A stretch of 64,000 nucleotides of DNA from Nemania diffusa (Eukaryota; Ascomycota; Sordariomycetes; Xylariales; Xylariaceae). Position 1 is the first letter of the stretch; every line of letters starts with the position of its first letter. Shown here piece after piece: positions 34,601-47,300 of the stretch. The position numbers and the translations under genes are program-made. The stretch lies in contig JBBPUQ010000008.1 in NCBI GenBank assembly GCA_038501195.1, positions 1-64,000 of the forward strand. Reading direction: 5' to 3'. The notes beneath the pieces are model-generated. The model made no database searches, was not told where the DNA came from, and was given only the letters and a program-made list of their open reading frames with translations.

Positions 34601-36291
34601 TTAATTAAAAAAATATAGTTAAATTATTAAAAAACTTAATTTATAGCTACTTTTTTTGTAATAAATAAACAATAATTATAAATATTAAATATAAACAAAA
34701 GAACTTTTTTTGTTTAATTATTTTGTTAAAAATATTAAATAGCTTTTACAACTTTTTTTAAGTTTTTTTTTAATATATTAAAAAAATGTACTATTGTAGC
34801 TACTATTACATATAAATATTAAAATTTTTAACTTAAATACTAGTTTATAATAAATAGTTAAAAGTAATTGCTATTAATAAATAATATAAATATATAGCAG
34901 CTGTTATAAATGTTTTAAACATTGATTTTAAAATATATATTTTAATAACTTTTGTATATAAATGTTATTAAATAAATATTGTATAAGTTTGTTATAATTT
35001 GCTATATTATACTTAATATTCAAATATATAGCATATATAAAAGTTGTTAAAAGTTAGTTTTAAACTTAAAAATTGCTAAACTATAAGTTTTAAAAAACTA
35101 AAAGTTTAGCTTTATATAAAGTTTATAATACAAATAAGTTTTATTACTAAAAATATATTATAAATATATAAAATGTTCAGTTTTAATAATGTTTTAATAA
35201 ATAAGTTTTTTATATAAACTATATATTAAAATATACTAATAATAGTTTTTATTAAGTTTAGCGTTATTATTAATAACAACAAATTCGATATTTTTAACTA
35301 GTAAAAACTTTTTATAAAGTTTAGTTATATTTTTAGTTTAGCTATATTATATTTATTTTTTATTAAACGTTTTATTAAAATAAAATGTTTTGTTAATAAT
35401 ATATTTAATATATTGTTTTAAGCTTTCGATTTTTTTATTAATACTAATATTACAAATATAATTATTTAGTTTTAAATATAAGCTAAATTTAAATTTAAAA
35501 ACTTTATTAACTTTAATAAAACAATTTTAATATTATAATGTTTTTTAAATTTAAACAGTTAATAAGTTTAAGCTATATTTATAAAAAGAAAAATTTTTTA
35601 GTTTTTTTTTTATATAGCACTAGTTTTTGTATTTATATATATTTATATAATAACACTAAAATATTTTATTTTATTTATATTTTTTTTAAATGTTGTATTT
35701 AATATTGTATAAGCTTTTGTAATTAATATAAATTAACAAAAATAATTTGTTAAATAAGCTATTTATTTTACTTTTTTTTTTATATTTATAATAAAAATAA
35801 TATTAGCTTTTACAATAAAAAGTTTTTTCAATAAATTTAGTTCGCTAATATTTAAAAAAGCAGAAACGTTTTTTGTTAACTGTAATATATTTACAAAAAT
35901 TATTAATATAACTTTAATCTTTCGATTTTAATAACTTTATTATAAAATTTTTAATAAATTAAAAATTTTTGATTTTATTGTTATAGTAGCTATAATTGCT
36001 ATAAATATAATAATTGTTATAAAAAAGCTTATTAAAAATTATAAACTAGTTATTATACTAATTATAACTAGTTATTTCGCTATTAATATTTTTGTTAATT
36101 TTATAATTTTTATAATTTAATAAATTATTGCTAATATTTTTATATTTGTTAAATTGATACTAATATTTAAAATTTTAATTGTTAATAAAAGTTTTTGTTT
36201 TTTTTTTGTTTTTTTTTATTAGAAAAAATAAATTCGGCTTTATTTATACTGTATATAATACTGCTACTGCTAACAAGCTAAAATATATAAA

Positions 36292-36318
36292 TAGGTCCAC
36301 TTTTGCCCCCGCTTTTTA
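36292..36318. other. G+C micro-island with intact CCCCC
   Basis: TAGGTCCACTTTTGCCCCCG lies at about 36,292-36,311 in sequence that is otherwise about 85-90% AT. TCC and CCCCC are contexts almost absent elsewhere. This is either newly inserted sequence, a protected site, or a remnant. Confidence 0.45.
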
Positions 36319-37068
36319 AAACATTAAAAATATTAATTATATTATTGTTTTTATATATTTAGCTAATACTATAATTTATATTATTAAATATAAAAGTTTT
36401 AATACTTTAAAATACTAAAGCTAAATAAAAAATAAACTTTTGAAAAAAAACATTAACAGTTATATAAGCTTTAGTTTTAAAAAACTAAAGTTAGCAAATA
36501 AACTTAAACTTTTGTTTTTAAAGTTAGTTGTTATTAAAGCTATAATAATTATTATTAATAACAAAACTAATATAAAAAATTATATTTAGCTTAGTTTAAA
36601 ATGTTTTGTTTTTGAATTTAGTATTAATAACAAAAAATAAAATAACAAATATAAATTTTAAAAAAAAAAAAAGCGAAATAAGTAAAAAAAAAAAAGAAAA
36701 AATAGTTTGTTAAAAAGCTGTTTTGTTAAACTTATAAATAATTAAACTCGCTAATATTTCATTGAGCTAAAAAATAATATATGTTATTTTAACAATTTTT
36801 ATATATATAATTAAAAAATTAAATGCTATAAAACTATTAATATTATTAATAAATGTTTTAGCAGTATTAAAATTGATTTTTTTATTATAAAAGTTTTACT
36901 TATAATTTCGAAGTATTTTCGAATTTTATTTAGTAAGTGCTTACAAATACATTTATTATAGTCGAAATTTATAGTTCTGTTACTTTTAACTGTGTTAGTT
37001 TTAGTAACTAAAGCTTTTTAAATATATACTAAATAAAAAACTAAATAAAAAAATAATTAAAATAAAGC

Positions 37069-37251
37069 TTGTACTATTTTAAAAAATTTATTGCTAATAA
37101 TAATAGCAATGTTATTGTTAACAATAATATCGTTATAATTAATAATACTATCGAAAGTAATATTGTTATAGTTAACAGTATTAACATTTATACTAAAATA
37201 AAAAAAACTATTAAAATAAAAACAGAAATGTTTAATAGTTCAATTAAGTAA
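37069..37251 (+). pseudogene. Possible + strand coding relic, Asn/Ile/Val-rich
   Basis: Sixty stop-free codons. The sequence alternates Asn with Val and Ile (NNNSNVIVNNNIVIINNTIE) and ends IKKTIKIKTEMFNSSIK. If Asn and Lys stand for mutated Asp and Glu this was a very acidic low-complexity region. The start codon is TTG, so the true start is unknown. No family can be named. Confidence 0.25.
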
Positions 37252-39949
37252 TAAGTTAAAAAAAGCTAACTCAAAGTTATATTTAATAATAATATAAAAT
37301 TCGGATTTAATAAATTGAAAAAAGTGCTTAAAAAAAGTTTGTAATAACAATAAATAAGTTTGAGTTAAAAAATCTATAGCTAAAAAAAGTTGCTTTTTAA
37401 TATTAAAATCTGCTTTTTTTTTAACATTTTTTATTATTAAATGTTGTTAATATAATAATTAAATATTTTATAATTAATAAATATTTAAATATAAAATATA
37501 AAATATAAAATGTAAAAAAGTATATAAAATAAAATTAAGTAACTATAAGTAAAAAAATAATAATAATATAAATAGCAGTTACTATTTAAAACAATAAATA
37601 TAAATAAGTAAAAAGTACTAAAAAAGCAAAATAAATAAAGTTAAAATAAATTATAAACAAATAAAACTAGTAATACTATTAATAACAAGTAATAAAAAAA
37701 TAAACGTTAATATATAAAAGTTACAAACTAAAAATATTAAATATATATTTAATATATAAAATATATATATTAACAAATATTAAAAAAAAAGTAACTAAAA
37801 CAAATAATAAAGTTAAAAAGTTTAATTAATTAAATATATTTTATAATAAATAATTTAAATAAACATAGCTAAATATATATATAAATATATAAATAGCTTA
37901 ACTAATATATATAAATTTTTTAAATTACATTAGTAAAAAAAAAAAAGAAAAGAAATAAATTTAAAAAACTAAAAATGTTAAAAAAGCAAAAAAATAGTAA
38001 ATAAAAACAAAAAAAAAAAGTAAAAGCTATTTAAAAATGTTTATAATTTAAATATTTAAAACAAATATATAAAAATAATTATTTATATATATATATTTAT
38101 TTATTTAATATTTATTTAAATAAAATTACTATATAGTTTATAACTATTTTTATTACTTTTATATTTTATTTTTAATAAACTTATATATATTTTAAGTAAA
38201 TATATAATAAAACAAATAAAAATGTATATATTTATATATTTAAATACTTAAAACAATTATTTGTAATATTATTTACTATTTCAAATATTTATTAAGTATT
38301 TATTTATAGTTAACTTTAGATTTATTTAGTTATAATTGTTTTAAAACTAAATAAATACTTAAAAAAAATATAAAAAATATTTAATAAATAAAATCAACTA
38401 AAAGTTTATAAAAAACATTATACTTTTAATTTATACTTAAAGTTATTATTAATTTATAAAAAGTTTAACTTATAATAATATAAAGCTTAAATAATATTAA
38501 TATAAAAACAATATATATTTTAAAACTATTTTTATATTAAGTATATAAATATAGTTAAATTAAAAAAAAATATTATAAATTTTTTAAAGATTTACTTTAT
38601 AAACTTTTTATTTATATTTATTAATTTTAAATATATAAGCTGCTTATTTAATAATAATAATAATAAACTAATTTATTTTAATTATTATTACTTAGTTTTA
38701 GTTTTTTATATTTATTATTTAAATTTAGTTTATAATATAGCTTTATTGCTTTATTTAATAATTTTTTCGTTTTTTTTTTGTTTTTTTATTTTTTAAAAGT
38801 TTGAAATATATGTTTTAATTTTTAATAAGTATAAGCAGTTTTAGCTTTATACTATAATATGTTACTAGTAAAAGTAATATATTTGTAAAAAAGATCTTTG
38901 TAAACACTATATTAAAAATATATAACTTGTTATTACTTAATTAGCTAAAATACAAACAAAAAATTAAATAAAATTTTAAAAAAAAATAAACTGTAATTAA
39001 TAATATTTTTAAATATTTTTTATGTTTTATTTACTATTAGAAAATATTTGTTTTTTTAATTATTGTTTTTAAATATAACTTATTTAATATAGAAAAAGTT
39101 ATATTATTTTTATTTTATTTATTTATAAATTTACTATTATATACAGCTGCAAAATATTATTTGTAAAAAAAACCCTAGTATTTTATTACTTTTTATTTTT
39201 TTAGTTTTTTTTATTTTTTTGTTTTTAGAAAAGATTTCAAAGTTAAGTTTAGCTAACAAATAAAAAACCTGCTACAAAATTTCGTATGTATTTTTATAGT
39301 ACTTAAAAACATTAAACTAATTGTATTTAGTAAAAGTAACAAAAAGTTAAACTTTTTAGTAATGTTAGCAAAAAAGCAGCATTACTAAAATATTAAAAAA
39401 AAAATAAAATAAAGCTTATATATATTTTGTAACTTAAATTATATATAAATAAATATATAGTTTTATTTATTTATTACAATATAAAATAAAACTAACTAGC
39501 TAAAAAGAAATACTGTTGTAATAGCAATAGTAGTATTAGTTAATATTTACAAAATAAAAAAAAAAACAAAAAAAAAAAAAACAAAAAAAAAAAAGAAAAA
39601 ATTAAATAATAATAATAAACTTTAAACTTTTGTACTTATATTAGTACTGTAAAATTGTTAAGCTATAATTTGTTTTATATAAAGTTAATTAATAAACAAA
39701 AAAATATATTTATAACTTAGTTTATACAATACTATTAAAAAATAAAATGAAATAAAAAGAATTAACAATGTTATTAAGTTATTATTATTATTAAAAAACA
39801 AATTTAAAAAGCAAAAGTTTGTAAAATATTAAATTTATATAATAGAAATTTATAGTTATATCAACTATAAGCTATAAAAAAGCTAGTTTTAAAATTATAT
39901 ATTAGTTAAACTAGAAAATTTTAAATATATATAAAAATAAAAAAATATA

Positions 39950-40153
39950 ATGTTGTTTATTTTTATAACAATTAAATATATAACTATAAATTTAATTAGA
40001 AATTATTTAAATATTATTATTTTTAGTTATTTTTTGTTTATTATTGTAAAAACTTTTATTTTAAGCTTTGTTTATATTTTAGTTGTTAAAAATATTAGTA
40101 ATATTTTAAAAAAACTTAATATTGTTATTAAATTAAAACATAAAGTTTATTAA
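39950..40153 (+). pseudogene. Possible + strand coding relic, hydrophobic then Lys-rich
   Basis: Sixty-seven stop-free codons from an ATG. The first 45 residues are hydrophobic (MLFIFITIKYITINLIRNYL and on), the remainder amphipathic (NISNILKKLNIVIKLKHKVY). It could be a membrane segment or a codon pattern produced by C-to-T mutation of Pro and Ser codons. No downstream continuation was seen. Chance is a real alternative. Confidence 0.2.
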
Positions 40154-41489
40154 ATTGTTTTTTGCTAATATAAAACTATTTATTAAGTTGTTTTTTGCTA
40201 ACAAAAAAATATTTAACTAAAAATTTAAAAAAAAATATTAAATATTTAACAAACTAAATAAAACAAAACTAAATTTATTATTGTTTATTATTATATTAAA
40301 ACTTTTAATATTAAAAACATTATTAATAGTAAAAAAAAAAATATTTAAAAATAAAAAAAAAAAAAAAAAAAGTTTGTAATAACAAAACAGAAAATCTAAG
40401 TTTATAAATTTAGCAATAAAATTAAATATAATTATAAAATTAATAATTATAAGCTTAATTATAATATTTAAAGTTATAATTTAAGTATTAAATATAAATA
40501 TAAAGTTTAAAATAAACTAAGTTTTTTATATATTTATAAATATTATAACATATAAACTAAAATTTGTACTAGTTATATTAATAATATTAAAGTTTATTAT
40601 ATTTTTTATAAAAAGATTTATTAGAACTTTATATTAATTTAAAAATATACTTTTATAAAAAACAGTAATTGCAAAATTAAATAAATTTATAGCTATAATA
40701 TAATTAACATTATTAATAAAATATATAAATTAGTTTATAATAGTTAATTTTAAATTAATAACTAGTTCTATATTAATATTAATTAAATAAAAAAAATAAT
40801 AACTTAATACTATTACAGCTATATTAATTTTAACTAGTATAATTAAATATAAAACAATATATTAGCTATTATTAAAATATATATTAAAAATAATTATATT
40901 ATATTTATTTATATCTTTAAAATAGTTAATATATTTAAAAAGAACTAACTTAATATATTAATTAATATTTTAAAAGCTGCTAGTATATTAAAAAAAAAAA
41001 AGCTAAAAATTTAATGTATTATAATACTTAGCAAAAAGTAACAGCATTTTAAGTTTAAAAACTAAAGCTTTGTTTTTAATAATATAATATTAACTTAATG
41101 CTTTATTAATATTTTAAATTAAAATAAATTTAAAGTATTAATTTATATGTTAGTTTTTTTTAACTAAAAAGCAAAATTAAACTAAATTATAATATTTAAT
41201 AATATATTTTTAATTAATTATAAACATGTTTTTTTAAATTCTACTATAGAAAATATTATTTACTAATGCTAGCTAATAATATTTTAAAATAGCTTTTAAT
41301 ATATTATAATATTTATTTATATTACATTTGTAATTAATTTGTTGTAAAATTAAAGCATTAAAAATGTTATAACTATTATTTATAATAAAAGCTTTTAAAA
41401 TGTTAAACTGTTATTTATAATTATTGCTTATAAAAGAATTAAATAAACTAGAAAATAAATATAACTTAGTTTTTGTTTAATTAAATATA

Positions 41490-42280
41490 AATAAATTTAA
41501 AATGTTTTTGCAAAAAAGTTTATATAATAAAAAATTACTATAAACAGTATAAAAAGTTTAAAGTTTTAAAATAATACTATATAAACACAAAAAAAGATTT
41601 ATAGTTTAATTATAAAAACTATTAAAGTTTTAAATATTTTGAACTTTTATTAGTTTTAGTGTTTTTTTATTATTTTAAAATAATAGCTTATTTAAAGTTA
41701 GTATATTTAGTATTTTTTAAAATTGCAAATTATAATAAAACTTAAAAGCAAATAAATTTTTATTAATTTATAATTGTTTATTAAAGTTTTTATTATAATA
41801 ACTAATATATTTATTTAAAATATAGCTATTTAATAAATTTAACTATAGTATATATATTATAATTAAAAGTTTAATAAATATATTTATATTATTAAAACTA
41901 AAAATAAATTAAAATAAAATTTATAAAATAAAGCTTATATAAAAAATAAATTAAAGCTTTAAAATAAACTATAAAACTGCTTTTATAGTATTAAATTAAC
42001 TGTTTAAAATAAAAGCTTGAAATATATTAACTTGTTATAACAAAAACGCAGAATTTACATATATATAAATTATAGTTAAAAAAGTACTAAAAAGTTTTGT
42101 AGTTTATATTTAAAAACTTATTTTAAACTTTTAAAAAAACTAAAGTTTAAAATATATTGTTACAAAAATATAGTTTTTTAATTATATTTTTAAATATAAA
42201 CAAATTAAAAAATTATATAAGCTTTAATAAGCTTAAAAATTTATAGTTTATTTTAATTAAATATATTTTTTTTAAAAGCT
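41490..42280 (+). repeat. Direct duplication, copy A (about 780 bp)
   Basis: Matches copy B at an offset of about 1,310 bases at its start, from TTTTTGCAAAAAAGTTTATA (41,505) through GTTTAAAGTTTTAAAATAAT, CTATTTAATAAATTTAACTA and the end near AATTATATAAGCTTTAATAA. Mismatches are mostly transitions and go both ways: for example A has AAACAGTATAAAAAG where B has AAATAGTACAAAAAG. Copy A has a few indels relative to B. Confidence 0.9.
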
Positions 42281-42479
42281 TAGTTTTTTTTATTATTTTT
42301 ATAAAAAAATATAATATATTAATTAGTTTAAATATTTATTATATATAAAACAAACTAGTAATATAAATTATAAAAAAAAATAAAAAATATATAAAAAAAG
42401 TTAATTAACTAAATAGAAATTTTTAATAAAACTTTATTAAAAATGCTAAATAAATGTTTTAATAAATAGTTAAAAAAAA

Positions 42480-42700
42480 ATAAATTTTAATAATTTAAAT
42501 ATAAATATAAAAAAATATAAATAAAAAGTTTAAATAAAAAAAATAAAAAAAAAAGTAATTAAAAAAAGTAATAATAAAAAAAAAAAAAAGTTTAAAAAAC
42601 TGTTAATTTAAAAAGAAAAAAAAAAAAGTTTAAAAAACTATTAGTTTAAAAAAAGTAAAAATTAACAAAAAAAGCAAAAAATAAAATATAGCAAAAAAAA
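42480..42700 (+). repeat. A-rich tandem repeat between the duplicate copies
   Basis: Degenerate units of about 45 bases with AAAAAAAGTTTAAAAAACTG and TTAATTTAAAAAG (42,585-42,660), in an A-rich stretch with GTAAT or GTAAAA interruptions. It lies in the ~530-base spacer between duplication copies A and B. Confidence 0.6.
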
Positions 42701-42799
42701 CAAAAACAAAATTTTTTTTGTTTTATAAACTTTTTTACTGTTTTTAATATTATATTTTAATATTATATTATAAAGTTTTAAGTAATAATATGTTGTTTT

Positions 42800-43545
42800 A
42801 TTTAATTTAAAAAGTTTTTGCAAAAAAGTTTATATAAAAAAAAATTACTACAAATAGTACAAAAAGTTTAAAGTTTTAAAATAATATTATATAAATATAA
42901 AAAAAAATTTATAGTTTAATTATAAAAACTATTAAAGTTTTAAATATTTTAAGTTTTTATTAATTTTAATATTTATTTGTTATTTTAAAATAATAGCTTG
43001 TTTAAAATTAATATATTTAATATTTTTTAAATTTGTAAATTATAATAAAACTTAAAAGCAAATAAATTTTAATTAATTTATAATTATTTATTTAAGTTTT
43101 TATTATAATAATTAATATATTTGTTTAAAATGTAGTTATTTAATAAATTTAGTTATAATATATATATTATAGTTAAAAATTTAACAAATATATTGTTATT
43201 ATTAAAACTAAAAATAAACTAAAACAAAATTAATTAAAATAAATAATAAAACTATTTTTATAATAAAAATTTAAAATATATTAATTTAATATAATAAAAA
43301 ATGCAGAATTTTTATATATATAAATTATAATTAAAAAAATATAAAAAAAGTTTTTAATTTAAGTTTTAAAAAAATTTATTATAAATTTATTAATAAACTA
43401 AGTTTTAAAACATAATATTATAATTAAATATTTTATTAATTATATTTTTAAATATAAATAAGTTTAAAAATTATATAAATTTTAACAAGTTTAAAAATAA
43501 AAAGTTTATTTTAGTTAAAAATATATATAAAAATGTTTTTTAAAA
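42800..43545 (+). repeat. Direct duplication, copy B (about 740 bp)
   Basis: Partner of copy A. It starts at TTTTTGCAAAAAAGTTTATA (42,815) and ends near AAATTATATAAATTTTAACA and the GTTTATTTTAGTTAAAA segment at 43,503. It is shorter than A by about 60 bases. Each copy retains some C or G the other has lost, so both were mutated after duplication. Confidence 0.9.
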
Positions 43546-43920
43546 TATAAAAACAATAATAATATTATATAATTATAGTATTATATTTTGTTTTAACTTT
43601 TGCTATATATAATTAATTATATAAAACTAAATCAACATTTATAATATTTTCTATTATTATTTTTATTTTTTAATATGTTATTTATTTGAGTTTTTTATAA
43701 TTTTTTTAATATTTTTAACTTTTTTTTTTATTTATAAAAGTTTACTTTTTTTAAAAAAAAAATAAGTTTAATTAAACAGTTAATTATAATTTTATTTATA
43801 TTATTTATATTATTTTAAATTATTATTTTTATATTTATTTATATAATTTTTATTAATAAAACTTTATATATATATATATATAAAAATATTTAAATTGTTT
43901 TATAAATATTAAATTTTTAG
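43530..43920 (+). repeat. Less-mutated relatives of AT-desert sequence
   Basis: 43,545-43,620 (AATAATATTATATAATTATA, then GTATTATATTTTG and TTTGCTATATATAATT) matches 9,065-9,135, where every G and C of this copy is A or T. 43,845-43,918 (ATTAATAAAACTTTATATAT onward) likewise matches 7,555-7,640 and 3,070-3,160. A single satellite-like monomer may lie at 43,690-43,800. Confidence 0.65.
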
Positions 43921-44380
43921 TTTAAATATATTAATATTATTAAATTATTATTACAAAAAATATTTAATTATAAAAATTAACTAAAAGTTAATTTATATAT
44001 AAATTTATTATATATATAAACTTTATTATATTATTTTATTAACTATTTAATAAAAAACTTAATTATATAATAGTTATATATTTTTATATATTAGTTATAT
44101 ATATATAAATTAAATTATATATTTAATAAATTTATTATATTTTTTTTTATTATATTAATATATATAAAAAACTTTTTATTATAAAGTTTATTAAATTTAT
44201 TTTTATTATTATATATTTTTTATAAAAAAAAAGTTTAAATAAAAGTATATATTAAATTTTATATTCAAAGTTTTTTATATTGTTTATTTTTTTAAATATT
44301 TTATAAAAACTTACTATTATAATTATAAAATATATAAAAGTTTAATAATTGATTTTATTAAATAAAAACATTGAAATAAT
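43920..44380. other. AT-rich spacer before the satellite, no gene seen
   Basis: No repeat unit or frame of note is visible here. Weak similarity to repeat copies in the AT desert may continue, but two-letter composition makes this unsafe to claim. Confidence 0.5.
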
Positions 44381-47300
44381 AAAAAAAAAGCTAAATTATA
44401 AATATATAATATATAAAGTATATTTATAATTTTTTTATTATTTTTAATTTAGTTTTTTTTTATAAAATTTATTATATTTATTTTTTATTTTAAAATAAAT
44501 TAAACTAAAAGCTTATATTAAACTTTATATTTAAAATTTATTTTGTTTTATATTGTTATTTTTAGCTTTTTTTATATTATTTTATTTTGTTTTTTTTGCT
44601 GATTTTTTTAATATTTTTAACTTTTTTTTTTATATAAAATTTATTAAATTGAATTTTTTACTTTAAAGTAAATTAAACTAAAAGCTTATATTAAATTTTA
44701 TATTTAAAGTTTGTTTTGTTTTATTTTTTTATTTTTAGTTTTTTTTATATTATTTTATTTTATTTTTTATTTTAGTTTTTTATATATTTTTAGTTTTTTT
44801 TTTTTAATATAAAATTTACTAAATTAACTTTTTTGCTTTAAAATAAATTTAACTAAAAGTATATATATAATTTTATATTAAAAATTTACTTTATTTTTTG
44901 TTGTTATTTTTAGCTTTTTTAATATTATTTTATTTTTTTTTTTTTTTTAATTTTTTATATATTTTTAGTTTTTTTTTTTATACAAAATTGATTTAGTTAA
45001 ACTTTCTGCTTTAAAATAAATTAAACTAAAACTTTATATTAAATTTTATATTTAAAATTTATATTGTTTTTTGCTGTTATTTTCAGCTTTTTTAATATTA
45101 TTTTATTTTGTATTTTTTTTTAGTTTTTTATATATTTTTAGTTTTTTTTTTACTATAAAATTTATTAAGTTAACTTTTTTATTTTAAAATAAATTTAACT
45201 AAAAGCTTATATTAAATTTTATATTAAAAATTTACTTTGTTTTTTACTGTTATTTTTAACTTTTTTAATATTATTTTTATTTTTTTTTTTATTTAGTTTT
45301 TTATATATTTTTAGTTTTTTTTTTACTATAAAATTTACTACATTTATTTTTTTGTTTTAAAGTAAATTAAACTAAAACTTTATATTAAATTTTATATTTA
45401 AAGTTTATTTTGTTTTATATTATTACTTTTAGCTTTTTTAATACTATTTTATTTTGTTTTTTTATTTTGTTTTTTATATATTTTTAGTTTTTTTTTTGTT
45501 ATAAAATTTATTAATTTAGTTTTTTTATTTTAAAGTAAATTAAACTAAAAGCTTATATTAAATTTTATATTTAAAGTTTATTTTGTTTTATATTATTATT
45601 TTTAGTTTTTTTAATACTATTTTATTTTGTTTTTTTTGCTGATTTTTTTAATATTTTTAACTTTTTTTTTTATATAAAATTTACTAAGTTGATTTTTTTG
45701 CTTTAAAATAAATTAAACTAAAAGCTTATATTAAATTTTATATTTAAAGTTTACTTTGTTTTATATTGTTATTTTTAACTTTTTTAATATTATTTTATTT
45801 TGTTTTTTGTTTTAGTTTTTTATATATTTTTAGTTTTTTTTTTTATATAAAATTTACTAAGTTGATTTTTTTGCTTTAAAATAAATTAAACTAAAAGTTT
45901 ATATTAAATTTTATATTTAAAGTTTATTTTGTTTTATATTGTTATTTTTAGTTTTTTTAATATTATTTTATTTTGTTTTTTGTTTTAGTTTTTTATATAT
46001 TTTTAGTTTTTTTTTTTGTATAAAATTTACTAAGTTAATTTTTTTGCTTTAAAATAAATTAAACTAAAAGTTTATATTTAATTTTATATTTAAAATTTAC
46101 TTTGTTTTATATTGTTATTTTTAACTTTTTTAATATTATTTTATTTTATTTTTTTTTTTAGTTTTTTATATATTTTTAGTTTTTTTTTTATTATAAAATT
46201 TACTAAATTAATATTTTTGCTTTAAAATAAACTTAGCTAAAAGCTTATATATTATTTTATATTAAAAATTTATTTTGTTTTTTGCTATTATTTTTAACTT
46301 TTTTAATATTATTTTTTTTTTTTTTTTATTTAGTTTTTTATATGTTTTTAGTTTTTTTTTTTCTATAAAAATTACTAAGTTAACTCTTTTGCTTTAAAGT
46401 AAATTTAACTAAAAATATATATATAATTTTATATTTAAAATTTACTTTGTTTTTTATTGTTATTTTTAGCTTTTTTAATATTATTTTATTTTATGTTTTT
46501 TTTTAGTTCTTTATATATTTTTAGTTTTTTTTTTATTGTAAAATTCATTAAATTGACTTTTTTGCTTTAAAATAAGTTTAACTAAAAGCTTATATTAAAT
46601 TTTATATTTAAAGTTTACTTTGTTTTATATTGTTATTTTTAACTTTTTTAATATTATTTTATTTTATTTTTTGTTTTAGTTTTTTTTATATTTTTAGTTT
46701 TTTTTTTTATATAAAATTTACTAAATTAACTTTTTTGCTTTAAAATAAATTTAATTAAAAGTCTATATTAAATTTTATATTTAAAGTTTATTTTGTTTTA
46801 TACTATTATTTTTAGTTTTTTTAATATTTTTTTATTTTGTTTTTTTATATAATTTTTTATATATTTTTAGTTTTTTTTTAATATAAAATTTAATAAGTTA
46901 ATTTTTTTACTTTAAAATAAATTTAGCTAAAAGTTTATATTAAATTTTATATTTAAAGTTTATTTTGTTTTATATTGTTATTTTTAGCTTTTTTAATATT
47001 ATTTTATTTTGTTTTTTTATTTTGTTTTTTATATATTTTTAGTTTTTTTTTTGCTATAAAATTTATTAATTTGATTTTTTTGCTTTAAAATAAATTAAGC
47101 TAAAAGTTTATATTAAATTTTATATTTAAAGTTTACTTTGTTTTATATTGTTATTTTTAATTTTTTTAATATTATTTTACTTTGTTTTTTTTTGTTAATT
47201 TTTTTAGTATTTTTAACTTTTTTTTTTATATAAAATTTACTAAGTTGACTTTTTTACTTTAAAGTAAGTTTAGCTAAAAGCTTATATATTATTTTATATT

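Larger units (their letters stand above)
34620..41480. other. AT-rich gap with only weak coding traces
   Basis: Apart from two short frames listed separately (37,069 and 39,950) and a G+C micro-island at 36,292, nothing organised is visible. Long A or T runs occur (for example 36,660-36,700 and 39,550-39,600). Trinucleotide-like GTTATT/AATAAT runs near 37,090-37,180 hint at old coding sequence. No RNA gene was found. Confidence 0.6.

Noticed and set aside
39170..39182. AAACCCTAG as a second interstitial telomere motif
   Set aside because: Only one partial unit, no boundary or repeat next to it; expected by chance at this frequency.
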